DNA of 18,554 bases from Eubacteriales Family XIII. Incertae Sedis bacterium (GCA_031269205.1 JAISZM010000004.1:1-18554); one strand, 5' to 3'. Positions 6,670 through 13,466 are shown, counted from the first letter of the stretch. Notes: a model not told the origin generated them from the letters alone. Program-made: numbers and translations.

Positions 6670-6724
6670 GTTGCCGCGCGCGAGCTAAATAATATTTTGT
6701 CTGAAGAAGGGAAGGAGAAAAAAG

Positions 6725-8818
6725 ATGTCTGCAATCATGAGAAGAAACAAATGGCTGTGCTATGCGGTGGCGGTAGTGATGCTGCTCGCGGCGGCATTTA
6801 TTTTGCCGTTCGTGACGGGAACGGCGGAGGAAGCCTATGCCAGCGTTACTGACCCAACGAGCGGCTTGGTATACGAGGTAAAGACCGGTGACTACGGCTA
6901 CGGGGCATATATCACCGGATATAACGGCACTGGTTCAGAAGTCACTATCCCCGCGACTCTCGGCGGCGCTCCTGTTGTTTCTGTTCGCCTGAATGATGAG
7001 GGGCTTACATCCTTGGACGTGAGCAATAGCGCGCCGTTGGTTCACTTGGGGTGCGACGAAAACAACCTAAGCGCATTGAACGTAAGCAATAACGCCGCAT
7101 TGACTGAATTGCACTGCAGTGATAACAACCTAAGTGCCTTGGATGTGAGTAAAAACACCGCATTGGCCTACTTAACTTGCCAGGGCAACAACCTAAGCGC
7201 CTTGGACGTGAGCGGGAACTCCGTATTGACTGAATTGTTCTGCGGCTCTAACAAGCTAAGCGTTTTGGACGTGAGCGAGAACACCGCGTTGGGTGCCCTA
7301 TGGTGCAACAATAACAACCTAAGAGCCTTAGACGTGAGCAAAAACACAGCGTTGACTTACTTGTATTGCCCTTCTAACAGCCTAAGCACTTTTGACGTAA
7401 GCAATAACGCTTTATTGAGTTATTTCGATTGCCGCAATAACTATATAACAGATTCATCGGCCAGGACGGCCTTGATCGACAGATTCGGTTCCGAAAGCGT
7501 TCTGCCTCAGCGCACTCCCCATCAATTTTTCGATGTGACCTTCAACGCCAACGGCGGAACTGTCTCGCCTGTTTCGGCGCAAAGCGGAGTGGACGGAAAA
7601 CTCGAGAGCCTACCCACGCCGACCCGCGACGGCTACCGCTTTGACGGGTGGTTCACCGCGCTGAGCGGCGGTACGCAGGTGACGACGGATACGGTCTTCG
7701 GTGCGAACACAACGATATACGCCCAGTGGACGTACACGGGCGGCGGGCCGTTCATCGCACTCCAATCCATCTCGTTGAATAAAACGACGCTCACGCTCTC
7801 CCCCGGAGGTTCTGCGGCGCTGACCGTGATCTACGACCCCGCGAACACGACCGAGAATCCTGCCGCGGCGTGGACATCCTCAAACCCGAACGTCGCTACC
7901 GTGGCGGGCGGCGTGGTCACGGCAAAGGCTGCCGGGGAGGCGACTGTCACGGCTTCCGTCACGGCGGCAAATGGTACAAAGATCGCGACCTGCAAGGTGA
8001 GCGTGACGCCCGGCGGCGAACCGTTCACCCAGACCCCCGTGGCCCACGACAAGATACCCGCGGCGAAAACACCAACCGCTCCGGGCGGTTCCTCGAAGCT
8101 GCCCATGACCATCACCTTCCCCGACGGCAAGAGCGCCAACGTGACGTGGACGGTCGGCGCGGCGGGCGACACGGGCAAGGCTTCAGTGGATTCAAAAGGG
8201 AATGTCACAGGCGTGAGCGAAGGCAAAGTTACGCTCGTAGCGAAGGCGACGGACGGCAGCGGCAAGACGCACAAAGTCACCATTATCATAGCCAAAGATG
8301 TCACGAAGGTACGGACGCCGCTGGCGAAGATCTACCTGGCGAAGGGCAAAGCGTGGACGCCAGCCGTCTGCGCTGACAGCGTAAATCCGAAGACGAAGGA
8401 GGCCGACACCTCGGCCAAACTCACGTGGAAGAGCAGCAACCCGGCGGTGGCGGCGGTGAACGAAACGACGGGCAAGATCACGCCGAAGAAACCGGGCAAG
8501 GCCACGATCACGGCGACGTCGCTGAACGGCAAGTCGAAACTGACGATCGCGGTGACGGTGGCAACGAAGGCGACGGCGCTGAAGAAGTTCGCGCTGTCCG
8601 GCGCGCCGAAGAGCTTGAAAGCGGGCAAGACGGCGCAGTTAAAGCTGAAGCTCACGCCAAGTAAAGCGACGAACCCGGCGGTGAAGTTCAAGAGCAGCGC
8701 CCCGAAAGTGGTCAGCGTGGACAAAGCGGGCAAGCTGACGGCGCTGAAGAAGGGCAAGGCACAGATCACGGTGACCGCAGGCAAGAAGAAGGTCACGAAG
8801 ACCGTAACGGTGAAATAA
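6725..8818 (+). CDS. Secreted modular surface protein: leucine-rich repeats, Flg_new and Big_2-like domains
   Basis: 697 residues. A Sec signal peptide (hydrophobic core about 11-30) ends at a likely cleavage site AYA/S after residue 39. A cap (about 42-93, with VTIPATLGGAPV) leads into seven tandem 21-residue leucine-rich repeats (94-240) of type LSALDVSKNTALTYLYCPSN, each with a cysteine at the same position. A Flg_new (InlB B-repeat-like) domain follows at about 270-338, with VTFNANGG and DGYRFDGWFTALSGG. Then come about four bacterial Ig-like (Big_2-type) segments to the end, with WTSSNPNVATV and WKSSNPAVAAV. The last 150 residues are very lysine-rich. No LPXTG motif, membrane anchor or S-layer domain is visible, so how it stays at the surface is unclear. 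Likely an adhesin or matrix protein; ligand unknown. AAGGAG upstream supports ATG 6725. Confidence 0.85.
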   Translation: MSAIMRRNKWLCYAVAVVMLLAAAFILPFVTGTAEEAYASVTDPTSGLVYEVKTGDYGYGAYITGYNGTGSEVTIPATLGGAPVVSVRLNDEGLTSLDVSNSAPLVHLGCDENNLSALNVSNNAALTELHCSDNNLSALDVSKNTALAYLTCQGNNLSALDVSGNSVLTELFCGSNKLSVLDVSENTALGALWCNNNNLRALDVSKNTALTYLYCPSNSLSTFDVSNNALLSYFDCRNNYITDSSARTALIDRFGSESVLPQRTPHQFFDVTFNANGGTVSPVSAQSGVDGKLESLPTPTRDGYRFDGWFTALSGGTQVTTDTVFGANTTIYAQWTYTGGGPFIALQSISLNKTTLTLSPGGSAALTVIYDPANTTENPAAAWTSSNPNVATVAGGVVTAKAAGEATVTASVTAANGTKIATCKVSVTPGGEPFTQTPVAHDKIPAAKTPTAPGGSSKLPMTITFPDGKSANVTWTVGAAGDTGKASVDSKGNVTGVSEGKVTLVAKATDGSGKTHKVTIIIAKDVTKVRTPLAKIYLAKGKAWTPAVCADSVNPKTKEADTSAKLTWKSSNPAVAAVNETTGKITPKKPGKATITATSLNGKSKLTIAVTVATKATALKKFALSGAPKSLKAGKTAQLKLKLTPSKATNPAVKFKSSAPKVVSVDKAGKLTALKKGKAQITVTAGKKKVTKTVTVK
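7004..7444 (+). repeat. Seven tandem 63-base (21-residue) leucine-rich repeat units
   Basis: In-frame direct repeats inside the surface protein gene, units of exactly 63 bases starting at 7004. Each encodes L-x-x-L-D-V-S-x-N-x-x-L-x-x-L-x-C-x-x-N-x or a close variant. The units have diverged in DNA sequence (for example AACAACCTAAGCGC recurs with changes), so the array is old rather than freshly expanded; the last unit before 7445 is the most degenerate. Confidence 0.9.
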
Positions 8819-8821
8819 AAC

Positions 8822-8910
8822 GTGCGGCACTTAAATAATGGTTTGCGCCATGCCGCTATGAGGACACGAAATGGAAGAGCTAAATAATTCCTGACACGTT
8901 TGTGCCGCAC
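8822..8910 (+). other. Inverted repeat and possible structured RNA between the two secreted-protein genes
   Basis: GTGCGGCAC (8822-8830) and GTGCCGCAC (8902-8910) are perfect nine-base inverted repeats enclosing 71 bases. Two smaller hairpins fit between: ATGG/CCAT (8837-8850) and GGAA/TTCC around the GAGCTAAATAAT motif (8877-8888). There is no T run after it, so it is a poor terminator; it could be a leader structure for the gene at 8953 or an mRNA stabiliser for the gene upstream. Confidence 0.4.
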
Positions 8911-8952
8911 AGTGGCATGATGCAAAGTTGAAGTTGAAGAAAGGAAAAACCA

Positions 8953-9675
8953 ATGAAAACGAATTCACAAACCACAATCCTGAAGCGTCTCTTGACGGCG
9001 ACTCTTTGCGTCGCGCTGATACTGAGCGTAGGAATCGGCGCGGCCTATGGCGCTGATTACAAGGTACACAAATCCTCGGTCACGATCACCTATTCGTCCT
9101 TGAAGAAGATCACAAAAGCCACGTGGAAAAAGTCGACGTGGAGCGATTGGGACAAGATGCAGGAATACAAGAAAGCGGGATCTGTGGAAGACGCTCCCGA
9201 CGACCTGGGCGACGCTCTCTTGATGGCTACTTTCATGAAGGGAAAAGTCACGTTCTCAAGCAAGAAGAAACTTTCCGAGGCTACTTTCCAATATTTCGCT
9301 GAAACAGGGAAGGATACGGAAGCCAGGGTGACGATCGCCGGCAAGACATACAAGGGCAAGGTGGACAAAGATATATGGCTTGACGACAGCAAAATCAACT
9401 GGGGAAAATTAAGCAAGAAAAAGAAGTATGCCGCCTCGGTGAAGGTCATGGCGAACATGAACTTTTCCAAAAGTGACGCATACGAGATACTGGCAGCCTT
9501 GGACAACACAAAATCCGGCGACAAGATCGTGACTGCCTTCAAAATACCCAAGCTGAAGACCAAGTACACACAGAAAAACGAGGGACCCAACGATGAATGG
9601 ACGACGAAGATTACGTACAAAGGCATTTCAAAGCTATCGAGCAAATCGTTCACAGTGACGGAAACCATCAAGTAG
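8953..9675 (+). CDS. Secreted lysine-rich protein of unknown family
   Basis: 240 residues; I do not recognise the family. A clear Sec signal peptide (basic LKRLL, hydrophobic core ATLCVALILSVGIGA) is followed by a likely cleavage site AYG/AD after residue 33. The mature part (about 207 residues) has no membrane helix, no cysteine, no wall-anchor motif, and is rich in Lys, Thr and Ser with alternating hydrophobic residues, suggesting a beta-sandwich secreted domain. Tracts such as SSKKKLS and KLSKKKK recall the lysine-rich end of the surface protein next door. GAAAGGA lies eight bases before ATG 8953. It follows the surface protein gene by 134 bases in the same direction, and both leaders carry GAGCTAAATAAT, so shared expression is plausible. 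No function can be assigned. Confidence 0.75.
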   Translation: MKTNSQTTILKRLLTATLCVALILSVGIGAAYGADYKVHKSSVTITYSSLKKITKATWKKSTWSDWDKMQEYKKAGSVEDAPDDLGDALLMATFMKGKVTFSSKKKLSEATFQYFAETGKDTEARVTIAGKTYKGKVDKDIWLDDSKINWGKLSKKKKYAASVKVMANMNFSKSDAYEILAALDNTKSGDKIVTAFKIPKLKTKYTQKNEGPNDEWTTKITYKGISKLSSKSFTVTETIK

Positions 9676-9916
9676 CAGGGGTAAAAAGTTTAGGGAAATA
9701 CTGATTAATTCATGTCCACCATCTGAGCCGCCGATTTTCCGCCTGACTTCGGCAAAAATCCTCGTCGCTTTTTGTCATGTGCGCCGCTACTCTAGCGCTC
9801 GCGGCGGGCATGGTTGACGGAGTCGAGAAGTATTTCAAAACCAGCGTGAAGCGCGGAAAGTAGCCCCGTCCGAAATATCCGAATATTACGATTTTCGCGT
9901 CATGTGAAAAATTCTA
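9676..9916. other. Intergenic stretch with a possible decayed element
   Basis: No convincing gene. A frame of 28 codons from ATG 9777 to TAG 9863 ends LAAGMVDGVEKYFKTSVKRGK-like; its AGMVDGVEKYF resembles the tails of peptidoglycan amidases (Amidase_3), but the body of such a gene is absent. The first part, GGGAAATACTGATTAATTC near 9692-9710, looks like transposon-end or repeat sequence, though I found no matching inverted copy nearby. Either reading is tentative. Confidence 0.25.
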
Positions 9917-9945
9917 TTGAAATCCCACGTGGTTTGTAGTAAAAC
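9917..9945 (+). promoter_or_regulatory. Predicted promoter of the bcd-etfBA operon
   Basis: TTGAAA at 9917-9922 and TAAAAC at 9940-9945 with 17 bases between. The spacer holds a perfect palindrome CCACGTGG (9925-9932). The Rex-type operator begins four bases downstream of the -10, so it would cover the start site. A second possible -10, TATATT at 9946-9951, lacks a matching -35. Confidence 0.45.
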
Positions 9946-9949
9946 TATA

Positions 9950-9967
9950 TTGTTATTTTATTAACAA
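9950..9967. promoter_or_regulatory. Rex (redox-sensing repressor) operator
   Basis: TTGTTATTTTATTAACAA is one base away from the clostridial Rex consensus TTGTTAA-N4-TTAACAA; the right half is perfect and the left has T for the last A. It overlaps the expected transcription start of an acyl-CoA dehydrogenase/Etf operon, a class of operon known to be under Rex control in clostridia. Rex leaves DNA when NADH/NAD+ rises, so the operon would be induced when reductant builds up. The rex gene itself is not in the window. Confidence 0.7.
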
Positions 9968-9990
9968 TCAGGAAGCGTGGAGGTGACTGA

Positions 9991-11133
9991 ATGGATTTTC
10001 AACTGACGAAGGCGCAGGAATTCGTCCGAAAGATGGTGCGCGAGTTCGCTGTGAACGAAGTCGAGCCGATAGCGGCCGACGTCGACAAGGAGCATCGGTT
10101 TCCCGAGGAGAACGTGAAGAAGATGGGGCCGCTCGGCCTTCTCGGCATTCCGTTCCCGAAGGAGTGGGGCGGAGCCGGAGGCGACAATCTGTCTTACGCT
10201 ATCACGGTAGAGGAGCTGTCGCGCGTGTGCGCGTCGACGGGCGTTATCTGCTCGGCGCACACTTCGCTGTGCGCATGGCCCATTTTCGCCTATGGCACGG
10301 AGGAGCAGAAGAAGAAATATCTGCCCGACCTGCTGACGGGGAAAAGTCTCGGCGCTTTCGGACTCACTGAGCCGAACGCGGGCACGGACGCGGGAGGTCA
10401 GCAGACGAAGGCCGAGGATATGGGCGACCACTGGCTTTTGAACGGCGCGAAGGTCTTCATCACGAACGGCGGCTACGCCGACATCTTCGTCGTCATGGCG
10501 ATGACGGACAAGAGCAAACGCACGCGCGGCATATCGTCGTTCATCGTCGAGAAGGGCGCCGAAGGTTTTTCCATCGGCAAGACCGAGGACAAGATGGGCA
10601 TATGCGGCTCGTCTACGACGGAACTCGTTTTTCAGAATTGCAAAATACCAAAGGAAAACATCCTCGGTTCGCCCGGCGAGGGCTTCAAAATAGCGATGTC
10701 CACGCTGGATGGCGGACGTATCGGCATCGCCTCGCAGGCACTCGGCATCGCACAGGGCGCGTTTGACGTCACACTAGACTACATGAAGGCGAGAAGACAG
10801 TTCGGCCGCAGGCTGTCCGACATGGAGTCGCTGCGCTTTGAAATGGCTGATTTGAAAACGCGGATAGACGCCACACGCTTGCTCATCTACCGCGCCGCGT
10901 CGCTCAAGGATGCGCACGTTCCCTACGGCCCCGAGTCGGCCATGGCGAAATACTTCGCTGGGGAGACCGCGATGTATGTGACGACCAAGTGCGTCCAGTT
11001 CCATGGCGGCTATGGCTACACGAAGGACTATCCCGTGGAGCGCATGATGCGCGACGCGAAGATCACGGAAATATACGAAGGCACTTCGGAAGCGCAGAAG
11101 CTGGTAATCGCCGCCTCCGTGTTCGGTAAATAA
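9991..11133 (+). CDS. bcd: Short-chain acyl-CoA dehydrogenase (butyryl-CoA dehydrogenase type)
   Basis: FAD enzyme of 380 residues, the standard length. Working with its EtfAB it probably reduces a short enoyl-CoA such as crotonyl-CoA to butyryl-CoA. Seen here: AFGLTEPNAGTDAGGQQTKA and WLLNGAKVFITNGG (FAD/substrate region), STTELVFQNCKIP, TLDGGRIGIASQALGIAQGA, RRQFGRRLSDMESLRFEMAD, and QFHGGYGYTKDYPVERMMRD followed by ITEIYEGTSEAQ with the catalytic glutamate at residue 363. GGAGGTGA at 9979-9986 gives a very strong ribosome site for ATG 9991. First gene of an operon with etfB and etfA, preceded by a Rex operator. No thiolase, crotonase or hydroxybutyryl-CoA dehydrogenase genes are here, so the substrate could also be acryloyl-CoA or an aryl-enoyl-CoA (caffeyl-CoA reductase CarC is a relative). 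Confidence 0.92.
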   Translation: MDFQLTKAQEFVRKMVREFAVNEVEPIAADVDKEHRFPEENVKKMGPLGLLGIPFPKEWGGAGGDNLSYAITVEELSRVCASTGVICSAHTSLCAWPIFAYGTEEQKKKYLPDLLTGKSLGAFGLTEPNAGTDAGGQQTKAEDMGDHWLLNGAKVFITNGGYADIFVVMAMTDKSKRTRGISSFIVEKGAEGFSIGKTEDKMGICGSSTTELVFQNCKIPKENILGSPGEGFKIAMSTLDGGRIGIASQALGIAQGAFDVTLDYMKARRQFGRRLSDMESLRFEMADLKTRIDATRLLIYRAASLKDAHVPYGPESAMAKYFAGETAMYVTTKCVQFHGGYGYTKDYPVERMMRDAKITEIYEGTSEAQKLVIAASVFGK

Positions 11134-11188
11134 TACGGTAACGCGATAAGTCGTACGCTAGGCAGAAAAGGAAAGAGAGGAAATCCGG

Positions 11189-11992
11189 ATGGCTTTCAAT
11201 ATAGTAGTCTGCGCCAAGCAGGTGCCCGACACAAACGAGATAAAGATAGACCCCGTGAAGAAGACGCTCATACGCGAGGGCGTGCCGAGCATCTTGAATC
11301 ACGACGACGCTAACGCCCTAGAGGAGGCGTTGAAGATCAAGGACAAATGGCCGGATACGCACATCACGGTCGTATCGATGGGCCCGCCGCAGGCGAAAGA
11401 TCTTCTCATAGAGTGTCTCGCGATGGGCGCGGATAAAGCCGTGCTCGCGTCCGACCGCGCGCTCGGCGGCTCCGATACGTGGGCGACGTCCAACGCGCTC
11501 GCCGCCGCGATAGAAAAAATCGGCGCCTACGATCTCATCTTCGCGGGCAGACAGGCCATAGACGGCGATACGGCGCAGGTCGGCCCGCAGATGGCTGAAA
11601 AACTCGGCATACCGCAGGTCACGTACGTCAAAGAGTTCGAGATAGCCGACGACAGAAAAACGATCACGGTCAAGCGTGCTCTCGAGGACGGCTACGAACT
11701 GATAGAGATAAAAACACCCTGTATGCTCACGGCAATCAAAGAGCTGAACACGCCGCGCTATATGTCGATCGGCGGCATCTACGACGCCGTCAACGCGGAG
11801 ATACCCGTCTGGGGCGCGGCCGATCTCGGCGTCGATCCGGACAAGGAGGTCGGTCTCGAAGCCTCGCCGACGAACGTCTACCGCTCGTTCACGCCCGTCC
11901 CGAAGGGCAAGGGAGTCATGATCGAGACGGACAGCGATAAGGAAACCGCTGATAAGTTGATAGTGGGGCTGAAGTCGAAACACGTGATATAG
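11189..11992 (+). CDS. etfB: Electron transfer flavoprotein subunit beta
   Basis: 267 residues, usual length. Forms a heterodimer with EtfA; in bifurcating Etfs this subunit holds the FAD that receives electrons from NADH. Seen here: VVCAKQVPDTNEIKIDP at the N-terminus, the nucleotide-binding segment IFAGRQAIDGDTAQVGPQMA, VKRALEDGYELIEIKTPCML, and the Etf-beta signature TAIKELNTPRYMSIGGIYDA. The IDGDTAQVGP motif is typical of the bifurcating group rather than of mitochondrial-type Etfs, which bind AMP there. GAAAGAGAGG at 11171-11180 precedes ATG 11189. It lies 55 bases after bcd and 42 bases before etfA, all in one direction. Confidence 0.94.
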   Translation: MAFNIVVCAKQVPDTNEIKIDPVKKTLIREGVPSILNHDDANALEEALKIKDKWPDTHITVVSMGPPQAKDLLIECLAMGADKAVLASDRALGGSDTWATSNALAAAIEKIGAYDLIFAGRQAIDGDTAQVGPQMAEKLGIPQVTYVKEFEIADDRKTITVKRALEDGYELIEIKTPCMLTAIKELNTPRYMSIGGIYDAVNAEIPVWGAADLGVDPDKEVGLEASPTNVYRSFTPVPKGKGVMIETDSDKETADKLIVGLKSKHVI

Positions 11993-12034
11993 ACGGACAT
12001 CCGTCGCCCACCGCGTACCGGAAGGAGAATAACA

Positions 12035-13339
12035 ATGGCCATTCATGTAATAGATGAAAAATGTATAGGGTGTAAATTGTGTCAGAAGGCTTGTCCGTTT
12101 GACGCGATAGACATGGACGGCAAACTCGCCGTCATCAACGAGAAGTGTACGGTGTGCAAGGTCTGTATACCAAAATGTCCCGTCGAAGCCATCTTCGCGG
12201 ACGAGAAGGAAGAGGACGCCGCGGGCGCGGGCGAATTCGCGGATTACAGGGACGTCTGGGTGTACGCCGAACAGCGCAAAGGCAATCTCATGAACGTCGC
12301 TCTCGAACTCATAGGCGAGGGCCGCAGGCTCGCGCGCGAGATATCGGACGACACGAAGGTCTGGGCCGTCCTCATAGGCGACAAAGTCGAGCAACTCGCG
12401 CGAGAGTGTTTCGAGTACGGCGCGGACGGGGTCTACGTCATAGAGGATACTTTGCTCGGCCGCTACACGACAGACGGCTACACGAAGGTGTTCGCGGACA
12501 CGATAAACGAATACAAACCCGAGATCGTGCTCTTCGGCGCTACGCACATAGGGCGCGACCTCGCGCCGCGCGTCGCCGCGAGGCTGAATACGGGGCTGAC
12601 GGCCGACTGCACGAGGCTCGACATCAAAGTTTCGAGTTACATCGACTACGCGAATAACAACACGACGCTCGACACCTCAGACCTTGATCCGGCGTCAGAC
12701 GACAAGGGGCTGAAGCAGACCCGACCGGCTTTCGGCGGCAACCTCATGGCCACGATTATCACGCCGAGGACGAGGCCGCAGATGGCGACGGTCAGACCCG
12801 GCGTCATGACGAAGTGCGAGCGCGCCGAAGGCGCGAAGGGCGAGACCATCAGCGTAAGCCCCGAAATATCGAAAGACGATATCCGCATAGAGGTGCTCGA
12901 TATCGTCAAGAGCGCGAAGGAGATAGTTTCATTGACGGACGCCGAGATCATATGCAGCGGCGGCCGCGGCCTTGGCGACCCGTCCGGCTTTGAACTCATC
13001 GGCAAGTTCGCCGAGAAGGTCGGTGGTGTCGTCGGCTCGTCGAGAGCCGCTGTCGACGCGGGCTGGATAGACCAGAGCCATCAGGTCGGTCAGACGGGTA
13101 CGACCGTCAAGCCGAGAATATATTTCGCCTGCGGCATCTCGGGCGCGATACAGCACCTCGCCGGAATGCAGACATCGGACATCATCGTCGCCATCAACAA
13201 GGATCCCGACGCCCCCATCTTCGAAGTCGCGGACTTCGGCATCGTGGGCGACCTGTACAAGGTTATCCCCGAAATTATCGAGGAATGGGACAAAGCGGAG
13301 GAACTCTACGACGCTACCATAGGCCACTCCGCCGCCTGA
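12035..13339 (+). CDS. etfA: Electron transfer flavoprotein subunit alpha with N-terminal two-[4Fe-4S] ferredoxin domain
   Basis: 434 residues, about 100 longer than ordinary EtfA because of an N-terminal bacterial ferredoxin domain. Two cluster motifs are complete: C10-IG-C13-KL-C16-QKA-C20-P and C38-TV-C41-KV-C44-IPK-C48-P. After an acidic linker (about 55-68) comes the Etf-alpha N-domain (DVWVYAEQRKGNLMNVALEL). The C-terminal FAD domain shows GGRGLGDPSGFELI, VGSSRAAVDAGWIDQSHQVG, QTGTTVKPRIYFACGISGAI, HLAGM, INKDPDAPIFEVADFGIVGD and YKVIPEI. The same fusion is known in caffeyl-CoA reductase CarE and other clostridial bifurcating Etfs, where the clusters probably pass low-potential electrons to ferredoxin. 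GAAGGAG lies seven bases before ATG 12035. Last gene of the operon; a terminator follows. Confidence 0.95.
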   Translation: MAIHVIDEKCIGCKLCQKACPFDAIDMDGKLAVINEKCTVCKVCIPKCPVEAIFADEKEEDAAGAGEFADYRDVWVYAEQRKGNLMNVALELIGEGRRLAREISDDTKVWAVLIGDKVEQLARECFEYGADGVYVIEDTLLGRYTTDGYTKVFADTINEYKPEIVLFGATHIGRDLAPRVAARLNTGLTADCTRLDIKVSSYIDYANNNTTLDTSDLDPASDDKGLKQTRPAFGGNLMATIITPRTRPQMATVRPGVMTKCERAEGAKGETISVSPEISKDDIRIEVLDIVKSAKEIVSLTDAEIICSGGRGLGDPSGFELIGKFAEKVGGVVGSSRAAVDAGWIDQSHQVGQTGTTVKPRIYFACGISGAIQHLAGMQTSDIIVAINKDPDAPIFEVADFGIVGDLYKVIPEIIEEWDKAEELYDATIGHSAA

Positions 13340-13410
13340 GACGCGACGACGCGCGATCGCGTGCGATAAGGTCAGGGAAACTTCAAAAAGGACTATATTA
13401 CAATTTGAAG

Positions 13411-13440
13411 GAAATGGGTGCATATGCACCCGTTTTCTTT
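13411..13440 (+). terminator. Intrinsic terminator of the bcd-etfBA operon
   Basis: A perfect palindrome GGGTGCATATGCACCC (13416-13431) flanked by GAAA before and a T-rich GTTTTCTTT after it. It lies 77 bases after the etfA stop and directly before the promoter of the penicillin-binding protein gene. The GAAA and TTTC flanks extend the stem, so it could also work on the opposite strand. Confidence 0.8.
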
Positions 13441-13457
13441 ATTTGGGCGCTCTGATT

Positions 13458-13466
13458 TGATATAAT
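13458..13466 (+). promoter_or_regulatory. Extended -10 promoter of the penicillin-binding protein gene
   Basis: TGATATAAT: a perfect TATAAT (13461-13466) with the TG of an extended -10 element. The -35 region 17 bases upstream (TTTATT, 13438-13443) is weak and overlaps the T run of the terminator, as is common for extended -10 promoters. Transcription would start near 13473, 26 bases before ATG 13499. Confidence 0.6.

Larger units (their letters stand above)
6398..6724 (+). other. Long non-coding leader of the surface protein gene
   Basis: No credible gene was found here on either strand. The stretch holds a GGGGAGGA without a following start codon (6423-6430), a hairpin at 6477-6508 (TGCA-A-AGTC pairing with GACTTGCA), a run of ten G at 6538-6547, imperfect pairing of GGTGATC with GATCTCC around 6560-6600, and a terminator-like hairpin at 6631-6669. 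Then come GAGCTAAATAAT at 6682-6693 and a strong ribosome site AAGGAG shortly before ATG 6725. The layout of promoter, structured RNA, terminator and gene is what a riboswitch or attenuator looks like, but I do not recognise any known aptamer consensus in it. Confidence 0.4.

Noticed and set aside
6420..6734. Minus-strand frame of 104 codons in the leader region
   Set aside because: No ribosome site, no recognisable domain, and it covers the hairpins and the G run, which fit a non-coding leader better.
7004..7444. Regular 63-base repeats as a possible CRISPR array
   Set aside because: The repeats are contiguous, in frame and encode leucine-rich repeat units; there are no spacers.
8700..8818. 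Wall-anchor signal at the end of the surface protein
   Set aside because: No LPXTG motif, hydrophobic segment or basic tail in the right order; the end is a lysine-rich Ig-like domain.
11318..12547. Minus-strand open frame of 409 codons opposite etfB and etfA
   Set aside because: It spans two well-identified genes and their gap, with a composition typical of antisense frames in GC-rich DNA.
13416..13431. GGGTGCATATGCACCC as a regulator operator
   Set aside because: Its position after etfA and the T-rich tract directly behind it fit an intrinsic terminator better.
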